A stretch of DNA of 16,846 bases from Dongia_B soli (GTDB taxonomy: Bacteria > Pseudomonadota > Alphaproteobacteria > Dongiales > Dongiaceae), in assembly GCF_034044715.1 (NCBI RefSeq), contig NZ_JAXCLW010000016.1:1-16846 (forward strand). Direction: 5' to 3'. Position numbers and translations under genes: made by a program. How positions within the stretch are numbered: the stretch's first letter is position 1; the number at the start of each line of letters is the position of its first letter. Below are positions 8,237 through 15,549 of the stretch, one piece after another. The notes below the pieces were generated by a model. That model did no database searches. It worked only from the letters and a program-made list of their open reading frames with translations, and had not been told where the DNA came from.

Positions 8237-9511
8237 TCAACTATTTTCAAGCAGGGCCACGGCACCCTCACCCCCATCAGCGCAAACGCTGACGACCGCC
8301 CTCGATCCCTTCGGCATTTTGGCAAGCTCCTTCACCGCCTGGCTAAGATCTCGTGCACCGGTCGCTCCAAAGGGATGGCCGATCGCAACCGAACCGCCAT
8401 TCGGATTGAGCCGCTCCCAGGGGAAGCGACCGAAATCCCGCCGCACGCCTGTACGTTCAGCAATCCAGCCTGGCTTTTCGAGCGCAGCGACGTTGGCGAG
8501 CAATTGCGCGGCAAAAGCCTCATGGATCTCCCAAAGAGCAATATCACTGAAGGAAAGATCGTTGCGGTCGAGGAGACGAGGAATGGCGAAACACGTCGCC
8601 ATCAAGAGGCCGTCTTTCCGAAAATCCACCGCTGCGATCTCGAAATCGACGAGCCTGGCAGTCGGAAGGCTATCGGGCAAACGCTTGCGGCCCGCTGCGG
8701 AGACGACCCAGAGTCCCGCGGCACCATCGGTGATTGGCGATGAATTGCCGGCGGTCAACGTGCCTCGACCGCTGCGATCAAAAACGGGCTGAAGCGACGC
8801 GAGCTTTTCGAGCGAGGTGTCAGGACGTGGATTGGCATCCTTGACCAGTTCGGGCAGCGGCACGACGAGGTCCGAAAAGAAACCGTTCTGCCAGGCATCA
8901 ACCGCCCGCTTATGGCTCTCATAGGCCCATTTATCCTGTGCCTCGCGCGTAATGCCCCATTCCTTGGCAGTCTCCTCCATGTGATCGCCCATTGTCCGGC
9001 CTGTAATGCGGTTTGCCCAACCTTTAGCCGGCAAAATGAAGTCGGCCGGCGTCAACTTTTCCAGTGCGGCTACGGCTTCGGCCGGATCCTTGAGGAAGAG
9101 GGTGCGCAACCGGTCGCTTGCCACGGCGGTCAGCCCAACCGGCGGACGGCTCATCACTTCCGATCCACCCACCATGATGATATCGGTTCCGCCACCGAGC
9201 ATGCCGGCCGCGGAGAAGGCAGCGGTCATGCTGGTCGCGCAGGCGAGGATCACTGAATAGGAAGGAACCGTCGGATCGAGCAGCGCATCCATCCAAATTT
9301 CGCGCGCGAGGTTGCTCCAGCCGAGATTCGGAATAACCGTTCCCCAGAGAACGAGGTCAGGCCGCTGGTTGGCAAGATGCCTCGCCATCGCTTGAACAAC
9401 AGGCACCGATAAGCTGAGGGCGTCATAATTGGCAAGCGCGCCGCCTCCCCGTCCAAACGGGGTACGCAAACCTGCGGCAAGAAAGACGTCCTTATTGAAA
9501 CGTGTCATCAT
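8237..9511 (-). CDS. Thiolase (acetyl-CoA acyltransferase, FadA/FadI-like)
   Basis: This enzyme forms or cleaves 3-ketoacyl-CoA with CoA, either as the last step of beta-oxidation or as acetoacetyl-CoA formation. With the start chosen here the protein has 424 residues. All thiolase catalytic elements are visible: nucleophile Cys91 in SVILACATSM, His330 in WEIHEAFAAQ, His379 in GGSVAIGHPFGATGAR, and the acid/base Cys410 in VSVCADGGEG. Length and the NHMEETAKEWG-like segment (GDHMEETAKEWGI) fit the trifunctional-type long thiolases related to FadI. An in-frame ATG exists at 9526, but AGGAG lies inside that extension and is spaced correctly for ATG 9511 (MMTRFNKDVFL), so I use the latter. No hydratase/dehydrogenase partner is nearby, so chain-length preference cannot be told. 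Confidence 0.92.
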   Translation of the reverse strand: MMTRFNKDVFLAAGLRTPFGRGGGALANYDALSLSVPVVQAMARHLANQRPDLVLWGTVIPNLGWSNLAREIWMDALLDPTVPSYSVILACATSMTAAFSAAGMLGGGTDIIMVGGSEVMSRPPVGLTAVASDRLRTLFLKDPAEAVAALEKLTPADFILPAKGWANRITGRTMGDHMEETAKEWGITREAQDKWAYESHKRAVDAWQNGFFSDLVVPLPELVKDANPRPDTSLEKLASLQPVFDRSGRGTLTAGNSSPITDGAAGLWVVSAAGRKRLPDSLPTARLVDFEIAAVDFRKDGLLMATCFAIPRLLDRNDLSFSDIALWEIHEAFAAQLLANVAALEKPGWIAERTGVRRDFGRFPWERLNPNGGSVAIGHPFGATGARDLSQAVKELAKMPKGSRAVVSVCADGGEGAVALLENS

Positions 9512-10060
9512 CAAGGGCTCCTGCATATTATGGGTACACGGAAAGATAGCTGTTGGTGCCTTGCTGTGCCATCATGCGGAGCTTCTTCTTGACTACGCCG
9601 GGAGTCAGCGAGCCGATGGCAGGTGGATTCCCGCCATTTCAGCGCCGATCGGCCAGTTCCTACTTAAAGACCTCGTCCGTCTTGCGGCTTCGCTCTATTT
9701 GTTGAATGCGTCGATCCGAAAGGTAATTTGGTAAGGAGACCTCGAGCAGAGCACTAAGGCCCGTCTTGCGGTCATGCGAATGCCCAATTCCGCGGCAATG
9801 GCAAACTTGAATGAAGGGGTAAAGCCCCCAGCACTCAACGCGTATATAAACTATCTTCCGAGAGGCGGGCACTTGTTTGTGACCCATAGCTTTCGTTCCG
9901 GTGAATTCTATTCCTCCGCTGGCCGTTCTGCTTTGTACTTACAGGCGGAACCGGTGCCGTAGGTGCCGTAGCCTGCGGGTTCGCAAGCTTGAGTATTCGT
10001 TCGAGGGGCGACGGGGAGATTCGAAGGCCGGCCGCGACCGATCAGTAGAAGGACGGGGAC
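9512..10060. other. Gap with weak gene-like fragments only
   Basis: Roughly 550 bases lie upstream of the thiolase and downstream of ccmI. Two short pieces look faintly protein-like. One, on the minus strand at about 9535-9625, reads SLTPGVVKKKLRMMAQQ and ends at a stop just before the thiolase. The other, on the plus strand at 9774-9962, has 62 codons and includes NYLPRGGHLFVTHSF. Neither has a ribosome binding site or a family I recognise. A 9-base tandem duplication, GGTGCCGTA, occurs at 9953-9970. I call no gene here. Confidence 0.35.
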
Positions 10061-10083
10061 GCCGCACTCACGGGGGGTGCGGC
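10061..10083 (-). terminator. Weak hairpin after ccmI
   Basis: GCCGCAC at 10061-10067 and GTGCGGC at 10077-10083 form a 7-bp stem with a 9-base loop, five bases beyond the ccmI stop codon in its reading direction. There is no T-rich tail on that strand, so this may be a 3' stabilising hairpin or a poor terminator. Confidence 0.35.
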
Positions 10084-10087
10084 TCTC

Positions 10088-10939
10088 CTATTTCGCCGGC
10101 TCGCGTCCTGGGAGCGTCGCAGGATCCTTTCCAAGCTGCCGGGCCGCCTTATCGATCGCTTCTGAGAGTGATTTGCGGTAAGGAGCATCTGCTGGGGTAT
10201 CCCGTTCCAGCGCTACCCAATCGGTGACCGCGCCAGTCAGATTCCCCTCCTGTGCCTTGGCCAGTGCAAGAAAGAAGCGCGCCCTCGATTCTTTCGGGTT
10301 AAGTCCCAGTGCCTTGACGAACGCCGCCTTTGCATCGCTGGATACTTCGCCGTCGTGAAACCGAATCAAGGCAAGGCCGTAATCGGCGTAGATATCGGCT
10401 CCCGTTTTCCCCAGGGCAAGGACGTGGCGAAAAGCTTCAAGCGACTCTTCCAGCCGTTGCTGATCAAACGCCAAGCGCGCCAAAGCAAGCCATGCTTCCA
10501 CATCATCCGGATGGCGTGATACGCGGTCGCGCAAAGCCATAAATTCGGGGGTTGCGGGCGCGGCGACCTGGCGTTCGACAAGAGGCTGGTCCGGCTGCCG
10601 TACCGCCCCAATATTAAGGTAAAGCAGGACACCGAATATTGGCAGCAAAACGGCAGTTATCGCGATAAAGCGATTGTGGAGGGCGCGACTGGGCTGCGCT
10701 GTCGATGTATCGCCGAGTGCCAGAATGCGGCGCTGGATTTCCAATTGCGCAGCGCGGGCCTGGTCTTGCGGCAGCATACCGAGGGTCTTGTCTCGATCAA
10801 TTTCCGTCAGTTGGTCACGATAGATGTTAAGAGCCATGCCCTTTTCGTCCCTTGCCCAAGAGGTTTCGAAAAGCGGCACCACAAGGATTGCAATGACAGC
10901 CAGCGTCATCAATGCGGCAAGAATCCAGAAGCTGATCAC
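10088..10939 (-). CDS. ccmI: CcmI/CycH, apocytochrome chaperone for c-type cytochrome maturation
   Basis: CcmI holds apocytochrome c for haem ligation by the CcmF/CcmH complex at the periplasmic face of the inner membrane. The 283-residue product has the family layout: TM1 at about residues 2-24, and a cytoplasmic loop with the diagnostic VYRDQL-type motif, here NIYRDQLTEIDRDKTLGMLPQDQARAAQLEIQRRIL. TM2 is at about 91-110 (FIAITAVLLPIFGVLLYLNIG). A periplasmic part with tetratricopeptide-like helices follows from about 130 (PDDVEAWLALARLAFDQQRLEESLEAFRHVLAL). The start is GTG 10939 with GGAGGT at 10948-10953; there is no ATG at this position. The family's usual partners ccmE, ccmF and ccmH are absent on both sides, so the gene is an orphan here. 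Nothing in it looks damaged. Confidence 0.9.
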   Translation of the reverse strand: MISFWILAALMTLAVIAILVVPLFETSWARDEKGMALNIYRDQLTEIDRDKTLGMLPQDQARAAQLEIQRRILALGDTSTAQPSRALHNRFIAITAVLLPIFGVLLYLNIGAVRQPDQPLVERQVAAPATPEFMALRDRVSRHPDDVEAWLALARLAFDQQRLEESLEAFRHVLALGKTGADIYADYGLALIRFHDGEVSSDAKAAFVKALGLNPKESRARFFLALAKAQEGNLTGAVTDWVALERDTPADAPYRKSLSEAIDKAARQLGKDPATLPGREPAK

Positions 10940-11551
10940 GACGTCTCACCTCCATATGCCTGGCTTAGGGATTGTCGTCCCACGCGGCGCCAAGTTTCAT
11001 ATTGGCCATGGCTCTGGCGGCCGGGCATATATCTGCCGTCACGGCCCTGCCGTACCGTTCCGTCACTGACTTTACTTTTGGACGACCTCGCCTGCCGCCA
11101 CTGCTGAATTGAACTCGCGGGAGTCTGGCGGCAGGGCCGTCGTTCAGAAATCAAAAATACGTTGTAGTACCGAGCCAAGGCTAACACCTGCTTCGAGAAA
11201 ATAGGGACCTTAGATGGACGAATTGCGCATCACGAGGGGGACGGTTCAACGCAATGTCGTTTCTCTAAGGCCCCTCCGTCAGGCCCACTGATTGAGCTGG
11301 CGGTAGAGCTGGCTCCAGACATCGTCCTTGCCATTCGCTGAGTTGATTTTGAAAATCGAACTCGGGCGTCGAAGAAATTGATGAACTACTTCTAATCCAA
11401 GTCCTTACCCGCGAAGTCCGAAAGGGGTGTCCAGGCGTCCTGCGGTGCGATAACTGAGTTGCCTTTATCGTAGATTTCACCGAGTAACATCGAGGTGAAC
11501 CTATGACGACATCGCTTAATGTCGTGAAGAAAAGGGCGGGGAGAAAAAAGT
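10940..11551. other. Divergent gap between ccmI and the cytochrome P460 remnant
   Basis: About 610 bases carry no gene I can name. On the minus strand a short frame ends in TAA at 10965-10967, 25 bases before the ccmI GTG, and reads ERYGRAVTADICPAARAMAN followed by MKLGAAWDDNP. It looks like the tail of a real protein but has no intact beginning. An overlapping minus-strand frame at 10936-11187 shares four bases with ccmI, but its Arg/Gln/Ser-rich product looks non-coding. Confidence 0.35.
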
Positions 11552-11982
11552 ATGTGTATCACCCTACTGATCGTCGGAGCGGCTTCCAGCGCGCTTGCTA
11601 CAATAGTGGTATTCGCACAGTCCGAATCCGATGACGGCAGCGCACTGACCAAGAGGCGCCATCTCCGCCGAGTGTACCGCATCGGGCGATCTGATCCTGC
11701 CGAAGAATTCACATGAGTGATGTACGTGGCTCCCGCATGACTCGCGATGCGCTCAATGCGGCAACGCCGGTTTTCCTGAACTTCACAAGGTCTACATTCA
11801 ACCGGGCTCATACGAGATCTACAAGAAGACCAGTGAGTTTCCAGAGGGACCGATCTTCCATCCAGGAACTGCAGCTGACGCTCGCAGCAGAGAACCCGGA
11901 TGAATCGCGCACAGAGCCCCGGGGGGCCATTTCCTCGGAAGGTGGAACGTATTCGATCTACCTCCGGAATATCACGCGTTAA
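11552..11982 (+). pseudogene. Cytochrome P460 family gene, frameshifted and 3'-truncated
   Basis: Pieces of one protein are spread over the three plus-strand frames. ATG 11552, after GGGGAGAAAAAAGT, starts a signal peptide (MCITLLIVGAASSALATIVVFAQS). After a shift near 11654 comes GAISAECTASGDLILPKNSHE (11655-11717), ending at TGA 11718 where the family has a Trp. Then follow YV (11723-11728), GSRMTRDALN (11728-11757), GNAGFPELHKVYIQPGSYE-IYKKTSEFPEGPIF (11760-11858) and IQELQLTLAAENPDESRTEPRG (11860-11925). Joined, these match the cytochrome P460 order: LPKN..W.YVGS..T..ALN, FPE.H.VYI.P.SYE.YKKT.EFP.G, and TEP.G. The family's C-terminal CxxCH haem site is not found before the next gene at 12029. 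At least four frame changes and one stop make a functional product very unlikely. Intact members are periplasmic c-type haem proteins; some oxidise hydroxylamine, others have unknown roles. The family call is from memory of the motif order. Confidence 0.8.
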
Positions 11983-12028
11983 ACCCAATAGGCCATGCTC
12001 GCAAGCGGCAGCAATATAGGAGAAATAC

Positions 12029-13324
12029 ATGACTCACCCGCGATCGTCGAATCTCGCAATCGCCGCTCTCGTCCTTTTCGCGATGGCGTTGCTTCTCTTC
12101 GGGACTCTCGGAGGAGACGCTCCCGCTTCGGAGTTCGTGGGTCATGTCTACATGCAGACCAACGAGACCCAGAACCGCATCATGCACTTCGGTCGCGAGG
12201 CGGATGGGCGCCTCGAACTAATTGAGAGTGTCCCTACCGGGGGCGCCGGCTCGGGTGTCTTCAAGCCGATCAGCGGTCAGGAGAGCGCGCCTAACGCATT
12301 CGAGGGCGCTGGAAGTGTGATTCTAGCAGAATCCAACACGCTGCTATTCGCAACCAATGGCGGCGACAACAGCGTGACGAGCTTCCGAGTGGGTGCGGAC
12401 GGCAAGCTGGCTATGATCGACCGGCAAATGACTGGGGAGCCCGTAGCCGGTCGCAGTGGAACGGCGAAGTCGCTGGCCTATCGTCCTCAAAGTCGCACAC
12501 TGTACGTACTCCATGCCTTCGGCCCCAATCACCTGCGCTCCTACACGGTCGCTAAGGACGGCAAGCTGAAGCTGCGCCCGGAGCGCAATTCCGTAGACAC
12601 CGCGACAAAGACCGATCGGGTGTCGACCCAAGCGGTTCTATCGCCCGACGGCCGCTTCCTGTTAGTCGACATCCTTTTCGACGCACGCCCGGCCGCCAAT
12701 CCCGACGGGTCGCCAAATCTGGTGGTCGCGAACGCACCCGACCGAGACGGACTGGTGGTATTCCCCGTGCGCGAAGACGGCACGCTCGATAAGCCTTCGT
12801 TTACCGATGCCGGCGGCGCGGGGCCATTCTACATCACCTTCCTCCATCGGAGTCACGATACCTTCCTGAATGGTGTCGCGGTTGGGGACGGCGTTCTAGC
12901 GAGCCGGATTGATGGCAAAGGTCAAGTGACAAACGGTCCGTTGGTCCAAATCGACACCTCCTTCGGGAAGCCCTCTGAACTCTGCTGGCTGCAGGTGACC
13001 TCTGACAACTCGGTCGTACTCGCGACCAATTTCGGCTACGGAACGGTCTCGACCTACCGGCTCGTAGAAGGTCAATTGAGCCTTCTCCAGGACCCCGCCA
13101 ACAAAGCGATACCGGGCGACGGCACTTTCCGCGCCGTGAACAAGCTCGTCAGCAGTGGGCCCAGCGACAGCTGGCTGACCCCCGATGACCAGTACTTCCA
13201 CCAGATCTTTGGAAATGCCTCGGTTCTTGTCAGCTACCGCCTCGACAAGACAAGCGGCAAATTGACGGAGATCGGTCGAAACAAGATTCCCTACAACAGC
13301 CCTGAGGGCCTTGCAGGATTCTAA
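12029..13324 (+). CDS. Secreted lactonase-family beta-propeller protein
   Basis: The 431-residue product has an N-terminal hydrophobic segment (residues 9-28) acting as a signal peptide or anchor, with possible cleavage near APAS. About seven repeated blades follow, of the kind seen in the 6-phosphogluconolactonase-like (PF10282) family: FATNGGDNSVTSFRVGADGKLAMID, RTLYVLHAFGPNHLRSYTVAKDGKL, VVFPVREDGTLDKPSF, VVLATNFGYGTVSTYRLVEGQLSLL and VLVSYRLDKTSGKLTEIG. The repeating pattern is a strand, a hydrophobic G/N turn, and S-x-x-V-x-x-D-G-K-L. Family members include true lactonases, muconate cycloisomerase-like enzymes and many proteins of unknown activity, so the reaction is not assigned. Export points to a periplasmic role. 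AGGAGA at 12018-12023 is a good ribosome binding site. The gene follows the P460 remnant by about 45 bases and may once have been in its operon. Confidence 0.82.
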   Translation: MTHPRSSNLAIAALVLFAMALLLFGTLGGDAPASEFVGHVYMQTNETQNRIMHFGREADGRLELIESVPTGGAGSGVFKPISGQESAPNAFEGAGSVILAESNTLLFATNGGDNSVTSFRVGADGKLAMIDRQMTGEPVAGRSGTAKSLAYRPQSRTLYVLHAFGPNHLRSYTVAKDGKLKLRPERNSVDTATKTDRVSTQAVLSPDGRFLLVDILFDARPAANPDGSPNLVVANAPDRDGLVVFPVREDGTLDKPSFTDAGGAGPFYITFLHRSHDTFLNGVAVGDGVLASRIDGKGQVTNGPLVQIDTSFGKPSELCWLQVTSDNSVVLATNFGYGTVSTYRLVEGQLSLLQDPANKAIPGDGTFRAVNKLVSSGPSDSWLTPDDQYFHQIFGNASVLVSYRLDKTSGKLTEIGRNKIPYNSPEGLAGF

Positions 13325-13520
13325 GCACCCAATGACGGAGCGTGATCGACCAGGCCAGATCCAGCTGCTCCCACTGTGATCAGGTCCGGCCGGCGCGCTC
13401 CGTTACCGTCGCGCTTGCCGCGCAAATCAGTAAGTCGCGGGGATACCACGGCGTGGCTTGGTGCTGATGAGCCGAACTGCTGCCTTACAACCGGCGGTGC
13501 TATCCGATCAGCGGTCCATA

Positions 13521-13541
13521 CCGGACGCTTACATCGTCCGG
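13521..13541. promoter_or_regulatory. Short hairpin or dyad upstream of the outer-membrane protein gene
   Basis: CCGGACG at 13521-13527 and CGTCCGG at 13535-13541 are perfect 7-base inverted repeats with a 7-base loop, 39 bases before ATG 13581. It could be an operator or a 5' untranslated hairpin. A longer-range 8-base inverted repeat (ACGGAGCG at 13335-13342 and its complement at 13396-13403) follows the lactonase stop and could be a processing or termination structure; it lacks a T tract. Confidence 0.3.
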
Positions 13542-13580
13542 CATTGGCCCCACAGCGGAAGATGATGAGGACAATGCAAG

Positions 13581-14525
13581 ATGAAGAAGGTTTCGACCAG
13601 AGCGGAATGGTCGGTTGCTCTGGCAATCGTTTGCGCGGTAGCCGCCACACCGCTTCCGGCCATGGCCGCGGATGGCGATAACGGCTTCTTGGGACTTGAC
13701 TTGAAAGGCTCGCTTGGGAAAGGTCGGCATACTCGCTACGTGCCTCCGCTGACCAACCCGGTTTTCAACGAGACCCCTTACATCACCACCGAGGCGCGCT
13801 TGATCTATCTCTACAATCGCCTGCCGGACAATTTCGTGACCGACGGCGGCTACGTCAATGTGGCGGCCTTGCAGCTGCGGGTCGCGCTGACCGAGCGCCT
13901 CGGCTTCATCGCGACCGAAGACGGCTATGCGGATGCCCACTTCAACAAGGTGCTGGACGACGAAGACGGCTTTTCCAACATTGCCTTCGGGTTCAAGTAT
14001 GCAATCCTGGACGATCCAAAGAGCGAATCTCTTCTCACCGCCGGTTTGCGCTACCAGATTCCCATCAACGATCTGGAAACCGGCGGCATCAAGCTACAGG
14101 GCGACGGCGACGGCTTCCTCAATCCTTTCATCACCGGCGCTACGACCTTCGGTGACCTCGGCCTGCAGGCAAGCTTGGGCGCGAACATCGCCCTCGACGG
14201 CGACGCCGACACCTCGATTCTGCACTACTCCTTGCATGCCGACTACGAAGTGCTGCCAGGCTTCTTCCCGTTACTCGAGCTAAACGGCTTCACGCCGATT
14301 GACCACGGGAAGCGCCTGACCGGGGCGCTGGGAAAGTTGGACGGCGTCGATCTGCTGAACTTCGGCAGTGATGACAGTGACACGATGGTCACCGTCGGCG
14401 GCGGCTTTCGCTATCGCTTTACAGACAATGTGCAAATCGGTGTCGGGGCGGAAACACCGATCACCGATAATGACGACTCGATCCTCTCCTATCGCCTCTA
14501 CTCCGATCTCGTTATCTCCTGGTAG
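13581..14525 (+). CDS. Outer-membrane beta-barrel protein (transporter-like, function unknown)
   Basis: The 314-residue product has a signal peptide (basic MKKVSTR, hydrophobic 11-25, cut near AMA at residue 29). The body alternates amphipathic strands with Gly/Asp-rich turns, for example FGFKYAILDD, LLTAGLRYQIPI, LGLQASLGANIAL, TVGGGFRYRFTDNVQIGVGAETPI and SYRLYSDLVISW. The last residue is Trp, the aromatic C-terminal signal recognised by the BAM outer-membrane assembly machinery. The overall look resembles the MetA-pathway/transporter class of barrels that take up hydrophobic compounds, but I cannot fix the family by eye. Many loops are acidic. A GAGGA at 13566-13570 precedes the ATG at a slightly long spacing. 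It sits about 255 bases after the lactonase-family gene on the same strand and may serve uptake of its substrate. Confidence 0.75.
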   Translation: MKKVSTRAEWSVALAIVCAVAATPLPAMAADGDNGFLGLDLKGSLGKGRHTRYVPPLTNPVFNETPYITTEARLIYLYNRLPDNFVTDGGYVNVAALQLRVALTERLGFIATEDGYADAHFNKVLDDEDGFSNIAFGFKYAILDDPKSESLLTAGLRYQIPINDLETGGIKLQGDGDGFLNPFITGATTFGDLGLQASLGANIALDGDADTSILHYSLHADYEVLPGFFPLLELNGFTPIDHGKRLTGALGKLDGVDLLNFGSDDSDTMVTVGGGFRYRFTDNVQIGVGAETPITDNDDSILSYRLYSDLVISW

Positions 14526-14627
14526 GGGACTGCACAGAAAACCGGCGGTGTCGCATAGGGTAGGGTGCTGCCGACCAGCAACCCGCGGTCACGGCGCGAC
14601 GCCGCGAGCCCACTGATGGAGACTTTC

Positions 14628-15125
14628 ATGGTTACAGGAATTGTGGGCCTGCCGGCCCCTGCGCTCGAGCATATCCGGTGGATCGATGAAAATGGCGACG
14701 AGCGTAGCCCCTTGACCTTGGCCGAGTTGGGACAGGGTTTCAAGATACTGTACTTCTTTCAGGATTGGTGTGCGGGCTGTCATGCACATGGCTTTCCCAC
14801 ATTCGTGACACTTGCGGAGGAACTTCGCGATAAGGGAGTGGGTCTTGCGGCCATTCAGACTGTGTTCGAGGGTTGGGAGAGCAACACTTTCGATCGACTT
14901 CGGGACAATCAACGACGATATCGACTGCATATTCCCTTCGGGCATGCTGTCGCTGACCCGGCCTCAGTTGACGCTGCGCCCGCAATCATGACGGCATACC
15001 GCTCCGGTGGAACTCCCTGGTTCGTCGTGATCGCGCCCAACGGCCGCGTCCTGTACGACGGCTTTCAGCTCGATGCGGAGGGTATCGTGCAGGCGCTTCG
15101 GGCACCTGCCCCTCAAGCTATATAG
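14628..15125 (+). CDS. Thioredoxin-fold (redoxin/TlpA-like) protein with WCAGC motif
   Basis: The 165-residue product shows the thioredoxin fold signature: strand ILYFFQDW, active site Trp-Cys48-Ala-Gly-Cys51-His, and cis-proline Pro130 in GGTPWFVVIAPNGRVLYDGF. An inserted helix region with AIQTVFEGWESNTFDRLRDNQ resembles the AhpC/TlpA-type redoxins. No signal peptide is visible, so it is probably cytoplasmic, unlike TlpA itself. The frame is open back to 14565, and ATG also occurs at 14616. I chose ATG 14628 because GGAGA at 14618-14622 has ideal spacing to it and the upstream residues are Arg/Ser-rich. Thiol-disulfide exchange or peroxide reduction are the family roles; the partner is unknown. 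It is about 100 bases downstream of the outer-membrane protein gene and may be cotranscribed. Confidence 0.8.
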   Translation: MVTGIVGLPAPALEHIRWIDENGDERSPLTLAELGQGFKILYFFQDWCAGCHAHGFPTFVTLAEELRDKGVGLAAIQTVFEGWESNTFDRLRDNQRRYRLHIPFGHAVADPASVDAAPAIMTAYRSGGTPWFVVIAPNGRVLYDGFQLDAEGIVQALRAPAPQAI

Positions 15126-15549
15126 CGTTCGACTATAGGAGATCCACCGCTGATCAGAACCGGCTCGTGCCGGGCCAGGACTGAGCAAGGCCGAGACGCC
15201 TGGTATCAAGGGACCAGAGGGACCAGAGAGACCGCAGGGCCGGCAGCGCCCCGGATGGTTCCAAGACACATGCAGCTTGCCGTGATGACCGCAAAAATGG
15301 TCTTTGGAAATTCTACTGATATCGAGCTGCGTCATGCTCTATCGACGGCGCACCGATCATCGTCGGCGATACTCTTTTACTCAAAAAATATTGGCCAAAA
15401 TCATAGACGGTTTCGGCTTGTTTATTTGAGATTTGACGTCTCAACCGGGACAAGATGGTGACCTGCAGAGCACAAAGTAATCTGCTGGAATGTCGTGATA
15501 ACTTCTGCGAGCAGCAAACTCGCCCTATCGCCAATCATTTTGCCATAGT
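15126..15549. other. Convergent gap with a short tandem repeat
   Basis: About 420 bases lie between two convergent genes with no convincing coding region. A small GC hairpin (CCGGC-TCGT-GCCGG, 15160-15173) follows the redoxin gene but has no T tract. A purine-rich tandem repeat GGGACCAGA (twice, followed by GAGACCGCA) lies around 15210-15237. A TTGAGA/TCTCAA dyad is at 15426-15444. None is strong enough to call a terminator. Confidence 0.35.

Noticed and set aside
8156..8792. Long plus-strand frames opposite the thiolase
   Set aside because: The minus strand carries an intact thiolase with all catalytic residues, so these are antisense shadows.
9774..9962. 62-codon plus-strand frame in the thiolase/ccmI gap
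   Set aside because: Some stretches look protein-like, but there is no ribosome binding site, no known family and no operon context.
10936..11187. 83-codon minus-strand frame overlapping the ccmI start by four bases
   Set aside because: The overlap looks operon-like, but the composition (Arg, Gln, Ser) and lack of a ribosome binding site suggest chance.
11713..11982. 89-codon plus-strand frame
   Set aside because: It joins two true P460 pieces (GSRMTRDALN and IQELQLTL...TEPRG) through an out-of-frame middle, so it is a by-product of the frameshifts and not a separate gene.
11392..12030. 212-codon minus-strand frame opposite the P460 remnant
   Set aside because: The product is Arg/Ser/Cys-rich without a recognisable domain, while the plus strand holds ordered cytochrome P460 segments, so this is a shadow frame.
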